From: Welwitschia mirabilis
Taxonomy: Eukaryota > Gnetophyta > Gnetopsida > Welwitschiales
Direction of reading: 5' to 3'
Assembly: GCA_051453625.1 (NCBI GenBank)
Contig: JBOZIK010000001.1
Coordinates: 28,170,472 to 28,213,015 of the forward strand
DNA length: 42,544 bases
A model generated the notes under the pieces. The model did not search any database. It was given only the letters and a program-made list of their open reading frames with translations, and had not been told where the DNA came from. The position numbers were made by a program, and so were the translations under genes. This document shows positions 33,085-42,544 of the stretch, one piece after another. Position 1 is the first letter of the stretch, and every line of letters starts with the position of its first letter.

Positions 33085-34182
33085 TATTGTGATGCATATT
33101 TACACAATGTTTATGCCCTGATTAGAATTCTATCAACCACAAATAATATGCACAAACACAACATAATAGTATTTATGTGAGTAATTCGAATGTCATAATC
33201 TGTTAAAGGCCAAAATATGGAAATAAAAGAACTGCTTTCAAGATAAAAAATGTAACCCTAACTTATAAAAATAATTTGCAATCTATGGAAATGAAATAAA
33301 ACACACATGTGAAAAAATAATCTAGGAAAGGAAATATCAATTCACTTAAACTAACCAAGTACAACCTTGACAAAGGTTGCCCTCATAATCTATATCACAA
33401 AATAAGCTTGTCACCAAATCTCAAATAACATAAATTATAAGGGAGAAGTCATTCATACATCTAAATACAAAATAAAATATTTCATATTAAAATATGCATA
33501 TTACATCCATATTACAAAGTAGCCATTTCTAAATGGAGGAAATGCCACCCAACACCAAGGGAACGTGTCTTTGAAATTACAAAATGGTTCTCCATTCCTT
33601 TGATTTCCTATCATGAGTATGTTGGGTATTGTCGAAGATGATTAAGAATCAAGGGGGAGACCTTTATTTATAGACTTAAAACAAGAAAGGAAACTGATAG
33701 AAAAGCATAGAAAAATCCTAACTACCATGCAAAGAGAAGTCACAATTAAGTGGCGACAGCTTAGGTGAACATTTGGTGCAAGTGTCAGAAAATAGTATTG
33801 TTCATATGATCATCTAGACGATACAGGAAACAATGCTGATTAATAGTTAGATTGCATGTATGCTACTAGTTTAACTACTTATGAGACCTATTATCATCTA
33901 GTTGCATAGTTGTCCATATTGATGTTTGGATGATGAGCTAGACGATGGTCTTTAATCGATCTTCAATTAATCTAGTTGCTTTGTTATTTGCATGAAATTA
34001 TCATCCAAAATACCATTTATTCATATTTGCACAGAATGCTTGTAATTTATTTGGAAATCACATGTTTCCATCATTTTTATCCTAGTTATCCATTATCATA
34101 AGAACTAAGTATTTATGTGCCAATTTATTTGCAAAACAACTCAGAATATCCTATCAAATACATTTAATTTAATGGTTCCACA
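33085..34182 (-). mobile_element. 3' LTR of copy C
   Basis: Plus-strand start TATTGTGATGCAT (TG mutated to TA), end ATGGTTCCACA, 1,098 bp. A minus-strand TATAAATA box (33665-33672) sits in the same AAGGTCTCCCCC context as in the solo LTR. Confidence 0.8.
33665..33672 (-). promoter_or_regulatory. TATA box of copy C LTR
   Basis: TATAAATA on the minus strand, with the downstream AAGGTCTCCCCC block shared with the solo LTR. Confidence 0.55.
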
Positions 34183-34198
34183 TAGCCCTCCACTTAGC
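34183..34198 (-). promoter_or_regulatory. polypurine tract, copy C
   Basis: Minus strand GCTAAGTGGAGGGCTA next to the LTR. The same site is repeated after the gap, near 34391-34406, because of duplicated contig ends. Confidence 0.65.
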
Positions 34199-35574
34199 CT
34201 TATTAGTCCCTAACAAAACTAGGTGATAAGCCACAATTTTGAGCTAATTTTTNNNNNNNNNNNNNNNNNNNNNNNNNNNNNNNNNNNNNNNNNNNNNNNN
34301 NNNNNNNNNNNNNNNNNNNNNNNNNNNNNNNNNNNNNNNNNNNNNNNNNNNNAATATCCTATCAAATACATTTAATTTAATGGTTCCACATAGCCCACCA
34401 CTTAGCCTTATTAGTCCCTAACAAAACTAGGTGATAAGCCACAATTGTGAGCTAATTTTTTTGATAATAAAAATAACTCAGACATCTATAGAAATTATCT
34501 AAAAATGATTTAAAAAATACTTCCAAGATAGGTTGACTTTATAGAAAATTCAAAACACTAAACATAAATACCTATAAAACATCAAAGATTGGTTGTCCAA
34601 TATGGTTATCCGGATGATGAAAAGGATGAAAAGCTTCTNNNNNNNNNNATCATGATAAACAGTCCTACATTGTAATAAATAGTTAAATAATCATAAAAAT
34701 CAAATAGAATTAATACACCATGCTAAAACAAAATGTAGAATCACTTCCCTCGTCTATGCATGATGAATCATAATTTAGTAATTGGCTCAGAAGTAGAGGG
34801 AAAGGAAGGAGGATCTATAATAATAATTCTTATAATCAATAAAAAATTATCAAAAATACTAAAAATAGGTCTTATCTCCCCTATAAAATATGCAATACCC
34901 CCCGAATTTTTGAATCATGAGAAGAAGAAATGGAGAAAAATGTGGTATCATGATTGAACAGCAAGAAAACTACTAAATAATTAAAGTCCAAAGAAGAAAT
35001 AAGAAAATTCAGCAATGACTTTAAAACAATAGACTCAAAAATAGAAGAAAACAAGAGTAAAAATGGATACAAGAAACAAGGAAAAGATTGTTTACCTATT
35101 CTAAGTACTAATCTAGCAAACTTCCAAGGAAAACATCATAACATTACCTGAGTAAATATGCATGACAAAATGTATTAACTCTATTAAGTTCATTAAAAAA
35201 GGCAGTGGTTATAGTGATATCCAAAGTTTTAAGTGTGTATAACAATGAAGGGAAAAACCAAAAGTTACTTAGAAGTTAACTCATCTACTTCTACTCCATA
35301 AACTCACCGGGATCTCCAAAAGTAAAATAATTAAGTGGAAATACAAAGAGTCTATGAAATAATTTTTTTTAACATGATGAGGGGAGTGTAACCACTATTA
35401 GAGGAGTAAGGACTCTTAAAGTATGACCAACTGACTAGCCAGTGGAGTTCCCAGAACTATATATTAAACTACTAAAGGCTCCTCTCAGAAATATTTAACC
35501 TAGTGTACTTGCAGTAGGACATCATGATAACCATGTTTTTAAGATATAAAATAGAAAACATCATGGTCTTTATT
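34199..35574 (-). other. 3' non-coding region of copy C, with two gaps
   Basis: It holds a 100-N gap (34253-34352) and a 10-N gap near 34640. The sequence 34353-34460 nearly repeats 34145-34252, with about two differences. From 35150 it aligns with the copy B spacer. The third ORF of copy B is not present. The short frames at 34760-34957 and 34881-35072 overlap on opposite strands and show no motif. Confidence 0.5.
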
Positions 35575-35625
35575 TCACTGTTTCTTTTTTTTTTTTTACT
35601 TTTTTTTTAATTTTTTTTACACAAC
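35575..35625. repeat. T-rich pyrimidine tract
   Basis: Runs of T broken by single A or C, purine-rich on the element strand. It occupies the place of the GA microsatellite in copy B. Confidence 0.7.
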
Positions 35626-35939
35626 ATTCCCACATGTTCACATACTCAAGAAAGACGAAGGTGAATAAGTGAAATAAAAGACAGAAATGAACACTTTCAA
35701 ATAACCTAAAATTTAAACACCATTAACAAAAATACAAGAAACTAAGGCATCTTCCTTTAAATAAAGTCCATAGACATGGGAATGTCTTAAGATTTGGTGA
35801 ATCCAATCTTATCACTTATAAATGCCCCATTATAAAGCTAATCATGATACTTCGCAAAGTAATACATAAGTCAAGTTTAAAAGATGATCAAGTAAAATCA
35901 TAATATTTAACCTAAGGAGTAGGCTAAGAAAGAACTTAG
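35626..35939 (-). other. spacer between polypurine-type tract and integrase, copy C
   Basis: It aligns with 21487-21829 of copy B and is non-coding. Confidence 0.5.
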
Positions 35940-37190
35940 ACAATAATAAAGAGGAAGTCCTCCTCATGGAGGGGAACCTCCAAAACAAGTGCTTCTACCA
36001 TATTCGTGGTTTTATCTAGAGATCCCTCATATAATTTTAATTTTTCCCCATTAACCTTCTGAATCTCTTTAGTTTCTAAATCTAAAATTTCAACTAAGCT
36101 ATTAAAATGCACTTTCTGTACAAGATAAGGACATGATCATTTTGAGGTTAACTTGTTATTCAAAAGGTAAACTCTAGTGTTATACACTAAAATCAGTTGA
36201 TTTGATTCAAACTTTTTATAAAAAATACATTTATCATGTTTGAACGTTGCTTAGGCTTTATAAATTAATTAACGATGTATGGCACTAGTTAATTTTTTAT
36301 CAAGATGATTTAATTGTGCTAACCTATACTTAAGATTTTCAACAAAGTCCACAAGACTAAGTTGATGAGTTGTACGATAAGAATTATAACACACATCAAT
36401 CGGTAAAACACAAGCTTTACCATAAACAAGTTTGTAAGATGAGAAACCAAGAGAAGTACACCAAGTAGTATAGTAGGCTCAAAGTACATTGTTAAGCTTA
36501 GAAGCCCAAGTCTTTTTATTAATAGAAACAGGTTTTTAAAGCATTTTCTTTATTTCTCTATTAGCATTTTTACCTTGTTCATTCATCTAAAGATGATATT
36601 CTAATGGATAGAAGAAGTTTCTTAACAAGTGAATTAATAAAATGAGTGCTCTAATCACTAATAATGATTCTAGAAAAACCAAACCTCTGAAAGATATGAG
36701 ATTTAAGAAAATGATAGACAGTTTAGGCATCATTCAAAGAAGTAGGTATGGCTTCAACCCATTTAGTCACTTAATCAACAACCACTAAAATGTAATTTTT
36801 ATTACTAAAAAATGGGTGATTAGAGCCCATGAAATCAATACACCAATAATCAAAAGGATCACACTCAAAAATAGATCTAAGGAGCATTTTCTATAAATGA
36901 ACAAGGCTATCAAAATATTAACAAGGATCATACCTTCTAACAAAATCATATGAATCTTGAAAAAGAGAAGGCCAGTAAAAATTAGAATGAAGGATTTTCA
37001 TGGTAGTTTATTATTCACTAAAATGTCCTCCACAAATACCACCATGACAAAGATGAATAATCTCAAGTATTTCATAATTGGGCACATATTTTATCATAAT
37101 CTGATCTTTGCACCTACTATAAAAATATGGCTTGATCCACTCATAGTCACCTATATAATGAAGAAAATATTTACGCTTATGATAGGTCTA
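35940..37190 (-). pseudogene. integrase relic, copy C, nearly complete
   Basis: Minus-strand order: the zinc finger HLCHGGICGGHFS and RRYDPCQYF (37060-36930). Next is the core FDYWCIDFMGSNHPFF, YILVVVDQVTKWVEAIPTS and FSRIIISDQSTHF, with first and second catalytic Asp present. EQGKNANREIKKML (near 36580) is the region of the catalytic Glu, usually GQVEVSNREIK; here the Glu position is not conserved. Then comes KLVYGKACVLPIDV (near 36440) and a C-terminal domain ending KEIQKVNGEKLKLYEGSLDK (near 36020). A few Gln/Trp codons are stops, and small frameshifts occur. The YGKACxLP motif is typical of Athila-type integrase. Confidence 0.8.
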
Positions 37191-37830
37191 ATGTTGTGAT
37201 GTTTTTATAGTTACAAGATAGTTAAAAATGTTGACATACCATGGAGGGGAATAGGAAGAAGAGACAGTGAAAATATGCTTATCAGGAAGGGAATCATCAA
37301 TGAGAATACCATCTGAAGGAGAAGGAAGTTGAGATAAATGATTAGCAATAGAATTGTGCTTCCCTATTTTGTCTATGATGGTTAAATTGAACTCTTACAT
37401 AAGGAGGATCCATCTGATCAAATGGGCACTAGAGTCCTTCTTGGTTATGAGGTAACAAATGGTGTCATGGTCGGCATAAACATTTATGTAAAAGCCTAAA
37501 AGATACTGTCTAACAAAATCAAGGTAGAAGATAATGGTAAGTATTTTTTTTTTTTTCTGTAGTAGTGTAGTTCATCTGAGCTCTATACAATGACTTGCTA
37601 TGGTAAGATATAACTTTGAAGTCCTTGTTATACTTTTGGCAAAGAATCCCACCCATGATAAAATTTCTAGCATCACACATAAGTTCAAAGTTAAGTTTCT
37701 AATTGGGTCCTGTTACTATAGGAGCATGAGACAATCTATGTTTAAGCCTATTGAAAGCAATTTGATAAGATTCATTCCATTTGAATTTTGCATCTTTCTC
37801 AAGAAATGAGTGAAGGGGTTTACAAATAAA
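37191..37830 (-). pseudogene. RNase H relic, copy C
   Basis: DHDTICYLITKKDSSAHLIR (near 37470-37410) and HNSIANHLSQLPSPSDGILI (near 37355-37295) match the RNase H end and linker of Athila pol, followed by PPWYVNIFNYLV. There is no space for a second RNase H before integrase, which argues against Tat/Ogre. Upstream it is continuous with reverse transcriptase. Confidence 0.7.
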
Positions 37831-38620
37831 AGCATAATCATGAATGAATCGATGGTAGACCTATTTAATATTTATAGGGGGATTAAGATTTTGAATAATA
37901 CTAACTTTAGAAGAATCCATCTTAATCCCCTCTTGAGAAATATGGTGACCTAAAACAATGCCACTCTCTACAAGAAAATGACTCTTTTCCTAACTTAAGT
38001 GGAAGCCACTGGAAATGCATTGATCTAAGACTTTCTCTAAATAATCTAAGATTTGCTCAAAATTTTTGGCATAGATAGAGACGTCATCCATAAAAATCTC
38101 CATGGAATCCTCAAGAATATTAGAAAAAATACCCATCATATCACAAAAAAAGGTATTGGGAGCATTGTAAAGTTTGAAAGGCATGCATCTATAGGTAAGG
38201 GTACTAAAATAAGAAGTGAAGATAGTTTTAGCTTGGGCCTTAATGGCAATGCAAAATTGATTGTAACCACTATAACTATCAAGAAAATAGGAAAAATCAT
38301 GTCCCTTAATCCTATCAAGAATTTAATCAAGAAAAGGTAAAGGATAGTGATCTTTTTCAGTTACCTCATTTATTTTTCAGAGGTATATGCACATATGCCA
38401 TTTTCCACCCTTTTTAGGTACTACTGTCAAGGGGCTAGCCCACTTACTATCAGCAATGGAGTAAATGATTCCAGCATTTATAAGTTTTATGATTTCATCT
38501 TTTACAATTTGCTTTAGGGCTGGTTTTAGTCTTCATTGGAATTACCTCATAGGTTTTGCATTTTTTTAAGGTAGATTTTGTGTTACACAATGAAAGTAGG
38601 AATGGCTAATAGATTGTTAT
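37831..38620 (-). pseudogene. reverse transcriptase relic, copy C, catalytic FMDD kept
   Basis: This domain copies element RNA into DNA. Minus-strand order: AGIIYSIADSKWASPLTVVP (near 38480-38420), KINEVTEKDHYPLPFLD, YFLDSYSGYNQFCIAIKAQA, MPFKLYNAPNTFFCDMMGIF (38184-38125) and EIFMDDVSIYAKNFEQILDY, then VLGHHISQEGIKMDSSK. FMDD is the usual Athila form of YxDD, and both Asp are intact. Stops interrupt the fingers and the segment before the thumb (near 37990), so the protein is not produced whole. The 64-residue open stretch 38184-37990 is the best part. Confidence 0.8.
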
Positions 38621-39041
38621 AGAACCAAGCAAATTCATGAAACTTTGATTCTAAGAGAGAAATGAGTTCTGTTTCTTATTGAGGTAAGACATTTTTGTTG
38701 ATAATCAAAGGTTTATTCAAATCTCTATTCAAAAAAATTTATGTTAGTCCAATGTTTAAAGGTTTAGGTTCATATTAAGGTTCAGACTTCTCGATACTAG
38801 AAAATTTTTAGAAAAGTTAATTGTCATCTTAGACTATTATCTCATACTATTGTCTAGATATTAATAGTGGATGACTGACCTCAAAATAAGAATTTTTAGG
38901 GTTTTCAAGTTCTCAGACTTCAGAACAATTTATAGACTTAGACTTACTCCTTTTCAAATAAGAAAACTTAGTTAAAATATGGTCAAACTCAAGTTTTTCG
39001 TTAAGCACATAAAGCTAGTCTACTTCTGTTTGATCATTAAA
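38621..39041 (-). other. linker between protease and reverse transcriptase, copy C
   Basis: It aligns with 25011-25364 of copy B. Frames are broken and no domain is seen. Confidence 0.4.
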
Positions 39042-39089
39042 TAAGGTTGGCTCATGAAGCATGGACAGCCTCTCCTCAAGTTAATGGTG

Positions 39090-39581
39090 CTATAAAAATA
39101 GGGTTGGATTTATTTCTTCCTCCAAATCTAAATCGTTGCCTAAATATTTTTCAGCCATATCAAACACTCTTATTGAAAAGTGTTTGTTTCCAAAATGGCA
39201 CTTCATTAATCCTGTTCTTATGTTTAGTATGCAATGGACTGTTTTATAAAAAGCTCTACCTAGAAGTAGGGGATATGCACCATGATGCTTAACTTCTAAA
39301 AAAACTACATCAATTGGATAGAAAGCTTCCTCTATTTGAATGTCCAAGTCCTTGATCACACCTAAAGGTTTCTTTATGGATGTATCGGCTAACTCCAAGA
39401 TAATGAGTGTAGGCTCTACTCTTTCTTCTAACTCAAGACATTGACAAATGTACAAGGGCATAATATTGACACTAGCTCCTATGTCTATCAAAGCTTTCTT
39501 AATTTTGTGGTTTCCCTCTAAAGTAACACTAATGGTTACCGCCCCTAGATCTTTAAACTTTGGACACCTTTTATAAACCAA
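39090..39581 (-). CDS. aspartic protease domain, copy C, open over 163 residues
   Basis: This is the longest meaningful open frame of the window. It contains KKALIDIGASVNIMPLYIC, the active-site loop (Asp-Ile-Gly-Ala in place of the commoner DLGA), residues about 31-50. Then comes KPLGVIKDLDIQIEEAFYPI (flap and following strands, residues about 70-90). Last is PLLLGRAFYKTVHCILNIRT (second hydrophobic-Gly motif, residues about 108-127), with CHFGNKHFSIRVFD near the end. Order and length suit a single-domain retroviral-type protease that cuts Gag-Pol as a dimer. The true frame enters from gag (no own start is expected) and breaks after residue 163, so the first Met is not a real start. The open frame makes this the most recently decayed coding part. 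Confidence 0.7.
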   Translation of the reverse strand: MVYKRCPKFKDLGAVTISVTLEGNHKIKKALIDIGASVNIMPLYICQCLELEERVEPTLIILELADTSIKKPLGVIKDLDIQIEEAFYPIDVVFLEVKHHGAYPLLLGRAFYKTVHCILNIRTGLMKCHFGNKHFSIRVFDMAEKYLGNDLDLEEEINPTLFL

Positions 39582-39599
39582 GTTACTAATGGATTTAGC

Positions 39600-41690
39600 T
39601 AAGAAAACTTTACTAGAAATGGTTCGTTTTTGTTTCTTTCTTATTGGGTCTTTCCATAGCTTAGAGTATTTTGGATTCTCTTATAAAAGTTTCCAAAAAC
39701 ATAAGTTGATACTCATGTTTTACATTAAGGCTTTCAAATAATCATCAAAGATGGGGTTTATATTAAGCCTATCAAGCTATGAGGTAGTGGGTTTCTATTT
39801 TGAAGGATCTTTCTTTTTTTTACTAAGTGAGAAAGGGAAGAACTGGTTTTTTGGGATTCTATGTCCTCTTCCTCATCATTTTTGTCATTTGTAAAAGTTG
39901 AAGCCTCATGGGTAGGGAGAGTTGTGTCATTTCCACTCCTTGTCACTACCTTATAATCTTTTCTTACTTTATTAGGATTTGGTAAAGGATGAGTGGCAGG
40001 GGTCCCTTATGGTCTATGTATGGCAAACATGGTTTTTTATAAAATACTTATAAGATTTTCTATATTTGCATTTTTTCTTCCTTGAGTTTTTCTCAATCCT
40101 CAATGGAATTACTAAGAGGATCACTATGGTTTTGGGAGTTGAAAGGGCCTGCCAAATTATTTGGATGGTTGAATTAGAATTTTGGATGTCCAAATCTATT
40201 TCTAAAAGGCTGGAAGTTAGGATGACGTATTTGGAAATTTCTAGAATTTGGTTGCTCACTCATCCTATTTTAAAAGTTGTGATTTTAGACTTGTCTTTGA
40301 TTGTGGTTTTGCGTGTAATTGGAAAGTATTTGGTTAAGGGCACAAACTTTCTCATAGATTCTCTCTTTGTAAATAGGAAGTAAAGGATAATCTTTTGTGA
40401 CATGGTAACTATCTTCACACAAATCACATATTGAAACAACAACTTCACTCTTCTCGGTTACCACTTTAGCATCAAAGATAATTTGGGTGTATTTTTCTAA
40501 GGTAGAAGTGAAATCCTTAATAACATTATTTGGTTTATTTTCTATTTTGGTTTTATTCTTCTCATGTTTGACTTCTTTTAGGTTCTTAATGATTTGGCCT
40601 ATGGTTTAGGACAATTTGACTTACTTCCACTAAATCTTTCAACATCTTCTAAGCATCTCCTAAGGTTTGGTTTCATAGGTTGCCTCCACAAGAAAAATCA
40701 ATGAGTTGCTTGGTATAACTATTCAATCCACTATAAAAATAGTCAATTAATTTTAGCTCTGAAAAGGAATCTATGGGGTTTGAATGTAAAGCAACAAAAA
40801 ATTTCTCATAAGTAGAGGCATAGTCCTCGTTAGGTAATTGTTGGAAGTTGTGACTTCTTTCTTACGCTTCCAAATGGTGGTTTCATTCATGAATCTCTTT
40901 ACGAAGGCTTCTTGAACTTGACTCTAAGATTTAAGGCTCTTATATGGAATCATTCTAAGCCAAGCTTTGCTTTATCTCTGAAGGTGATGGGAAAGATAAC
41001 CATGTAGGTTTTATCACTAATTTGTTTTTTACCATTTTCAGAAGTAAGAATAAGTTGCTCAATTTTAGTGATGTGTTGCAAAGGATATTCATTAGGCTCT
41101 TCACTAAAGGTAGGATAAGCATTCAAGTTTTAATCACCTACTTCTGCCTGCCACTCCAAGTGACTGTAGCTTTCGCTGATCCAATATATGTAGCTGATAC
41201 TGATACAACCATACCAGCCCATACCCGGATAATTGGACCGCTCGTGGACTCTCTACACGGAACCAACCAACACAACTAGGAGTTTCTATCTATTCATATA
41301 ACGTCGGGGTATTGTATCAGGTCGGTGCACTACTGAAAATGAAAACTAGTTACACAACTACAACCACGTCAATAACTAGGTTGTAACTATCCATAGTACT
41401 TTAGATACTTATAATCCACCTTTATCATATAGCGTAACCCACCTTTCCCATATAGTGTAAAGGATAAACAAGGCCTGCCCACCACCGGCACTCATCATCA
41501 CTGTGAGGTAAGTTAAAAGGATTCTAGATTTCATGTTTTTTATTTGCTATAAGATCTCTCAAAGTAGCTTGAATATTGAATTGAGAAGAAGTTAAAGTAA
41601 GGGTTCTAATAACATGGGTTGAATTTGAAGAGATAAGTTGTTTAAGTTTTTATTATATGTCGATATGATAGTAAAATCAGACTCTACAGG
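39600..41690 (-). pseudogene. gag relic, copy C, knuckle damaged and interrupted by an island
   Basis: From the C-terminal side, SGNDTTLPTHEASTFTNDKN (39946-39885) and an acidic stretch (NDEEEDIES) form the gag-protease linker, also seen in copies A, B and D. The knuckle near 40440-40400 reads CDLCEDSYHVTKDY: the last Cys is Tyr (TGT to TAT). Further upstream, frames align with A and B in pieces up to about 41690. A segment with different composition (41140-41510) splits the N-terminal third. Several Gln-to-stop changes occur. Confidence 0.7.
41140..41510. other. GC-richer island of unknown origin inserted in copy C gag
   Basis: Gag of copies A and B is continuous here (A near 10275-10310, B near 27560-27600), but copy C carries ~370 extra bases between AAGCATTCAAGTTTTAATCA and CATCATCACTGTGAGGTAAG. 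The extra DNA is visibly richer in G and C and in CpG and lacks the decay seen around it. It contains a 22-23 bp tandem pair (CCACCTTTATCATATAGCGT, then CCACCTTTCCCATATAGTGT, near 41415-41460) and an imperfect inverted repeat (TAGTTACA...TTGTAACTA, 41349-41390). No clear terminal inverted repeat, LTR or target duplication was found. One plus frame ends VTVAFADPIYVADTDTTIP, with no family match I recognise. Confidence 0.55.
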
Positions 41691-41817
41691 AAAAAGTGGA
41701 AATTAAAGGAATTTCAAAATCTTACATAACTTTACTATTTTAATTTGTTTCTATTTCAAAATTTATTAAACCTTCATTAATGTTTTTAGCAATTAACAGT
41801 CGTTTTCTCTAGTATTT
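41691..41817 (-). other. shortened leader of copy C
   Basis: The CTCTAGTATTTC word, shared with copies A and B early in the leader, is followed directly by LTR-like sequence. About 450 bp of leader, including the primer-binding site, are missing. Confidence 0.5.
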
Positions 41818-41907
41818 CGGTGTGTATTTATGCAATAGTTCACGTTTCAATTTCAATCCTGTTAATTATCAATAAGATGCAAAATACAACACGCTAGTAT
41901 AGACGGA
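41818..41907 (-). mobile_element. edge of a 5' LTR, copy C (cut by gap)
   Basis: TGTGTATTTATGCAATAGTT and the ACACGCTAGTATAGACGGA end align with the first ~90 bp of the other LTRs on the plus strand, for example CATACTAATATAGATGGGA at about 28515. A 100-N gap follows. Confidence 0.6.
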
Positions 41908-42007
41908 NNNNNNNNNNNNNNNNNNNNNNNNNNNNNNNNNNNNNNNNNNNNNNNNNNNNNNNNNNNNNNNNNNNNNNNNNNNNNNNNNNNNNNNNNNNNN
42001 NNNNNNN

Positions 42008-42544
42008 TCTATCAAGGATTTTTTAATTCTATGATTTCCCTCTAAAGTAATACTAATAGTTGCTCTCCCAGGATCTTTAAAATTTAGAAACTTTTTGTAA
42101 ATCAAGTTGCTAATGGATTAAGCTAGGAAGACTTTACTAGGAATGGTTTATTTTTGTTTTCTTCTTATTAGATCTTTTCATAGCTTAGAGTATTTTGGAT
42201 TCTCTTGCAAAAGTTTCCAAAAAGACAAGTTAATTCTCATATTTTGTATTAAGGCTTTTAAATGATCATTAAAGNNNNNNNNNNNNNNNNNNNNNNCAAG
42301 CCATGGGGTAGTGGGTTTCTTTTATGAAGGATCTTTCTTTTTGTTGCTAAATGAGGAAGGGAAGGAATGGTTTTCTAGGATTTCTATGTCCTCTCCCTCA
42401 TCATTTTTATCATTTTGAAAAGTTGAGGCCTCATGGATTGTGTCATTTTCACTCCTTATCATCATCTTATAATCTTTTCTTACTTCATTAGAGCTCAGTA
42501 AACGTTGAATGGGAAGGGTCCTTATGATCTTTGATTAGCAAGCA
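42008..42544 (-). mobile_element. Athila-like copy D: start of protease and gag end (continues beyond the window)
   Basis: FLNFKDPGRATISITLEGNH (near 42090-42030) equals the protease N-terminus of copy C (KFKDLGAVTISVTLEGNH), with one stop-free stretch up to the gap. Further right, the gag-protease linker aligns with 39600-40010 almost base by base. A 22-N gap lies at 42275-42296. Whether D is a separate element or a misplaced duplicate contig of C cannot be decided. Confidence 0.65.

Larger units (their letters stand above)
33085..41907 (-). mobile_element. Athila-like LTR retrotransposon, copy C (best preserved pol)
   Basis: 3' LTR at 33085-34182, then polypurine tract, non-coding region, integrase, RNase H, reverse transcriptase, protease and gag. 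Only the first ~90 bp of a 5' LTR are visible before a 100-N gap at 41908. It is the youngest-looking copy by its open frames. It lacks the third ORF of copy B, its gag holds a foreign-looking island, and its leader is missing. Confidence 0.8.

Noticed and set aside
38053-38340. 95-residue plus-strand frame
   Set aside because: It lies opposite the copy C reverse transcriptase with its FMDD motif; the minus strand is the real coding side.
40066-40383. 105-residue plus-strand frame with hydrophobic parts
   Set aside because: It is a shadow of copy C gag, which aligns with copies A and B on the minus strand.
41320-41460. Possible small CACTA element in the island (CACTACTGAAAATG to CATATAGTG)
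   Set aside because: Only five terminal bases pair and the 3-bp flanks differ, so the ends are not supported.
1-42544. CRISPR arrays, phage, bacterial operons, tRNA or rRNA genes
   Set aside because: The tandem repeats have no regular unique spacers, the coding relics are plant and retrotransposon types, and no cloverleaf or rRNA core sequence was recognised.

Overview
The window is AT-rich, gene-poor plant nuclear DNA, almost certainly from a flowering plant. The evidence is plant-type Ty3/gypsy elements (Athila-like and chromovirus), a RETINOBLASTOMA-RELATED (RBR) fragment, a poly(A)-binding-protein fragment and a plant receptor-like LRR remnant. I cannot name the species. I found no intact host gene, no RNA gene, no CRISPR array and no bacterial feature. 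Twelve N-runs interrupt the sequence; those of exactly 100 N are probably gaps of unknown size.

Left arm (1-7546). A degenerate ~51-bp tandem array is followed by gene relics: an apparently intronless RBR fragment (+), a partly duplicated LRR receptor-like relic (+), and an unidentified coding relic (-). Then comes a solo LTR (5409-6508) flanked by a perfect 5-bp duplication, ATTGA. A poly(A)-binding-protein RRM relic (+) follows, ending at a CACTA-like transposon terminus.

Retrotransposon nest (7547-42544). One Athila-like family with 1.1-1.27 kb LTRs occurs at least four times on the minus strand. Copy A (7547-12384) is truncated to protease, gag and 5' LTR. Copy B (15656-29601) is complete in layout, with both LTRs. 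Copy C runs from 33085 to about 41907. Copy D enters at 42008. Partial LTRs lie at 12385-12965 (-) and 32417-33084 (+). Copy B sits inside the reverse transcriptase/RNase H region of an older minus-strand chromovirus, whose pol resumes on both sides (13686-15655 and 29602-32280).

How the parts worked: in element sense (right to left) the Athila-like copies carry 5' LTR promoter, tRNA-Asp primer site, gag with a CCHC knuckle, protease, reverse transcriptase, RNase H, integrase, a polypurine tract, in copy B a third ORF, and the 3' polypurine tract and LTR. All copies are dead. Most lesions I could align are transitions, including many Gln-to-stop changes, as expected from deamination of methylated cytosine in silenced repeats.

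I found no convincing new biological system. The items most worth follow-up are the third ORF of copy B, the unidentified relic at 3770-4900, the GC-richer island inside copy C gag, and the possible gene capture next to the CACTA-like end.
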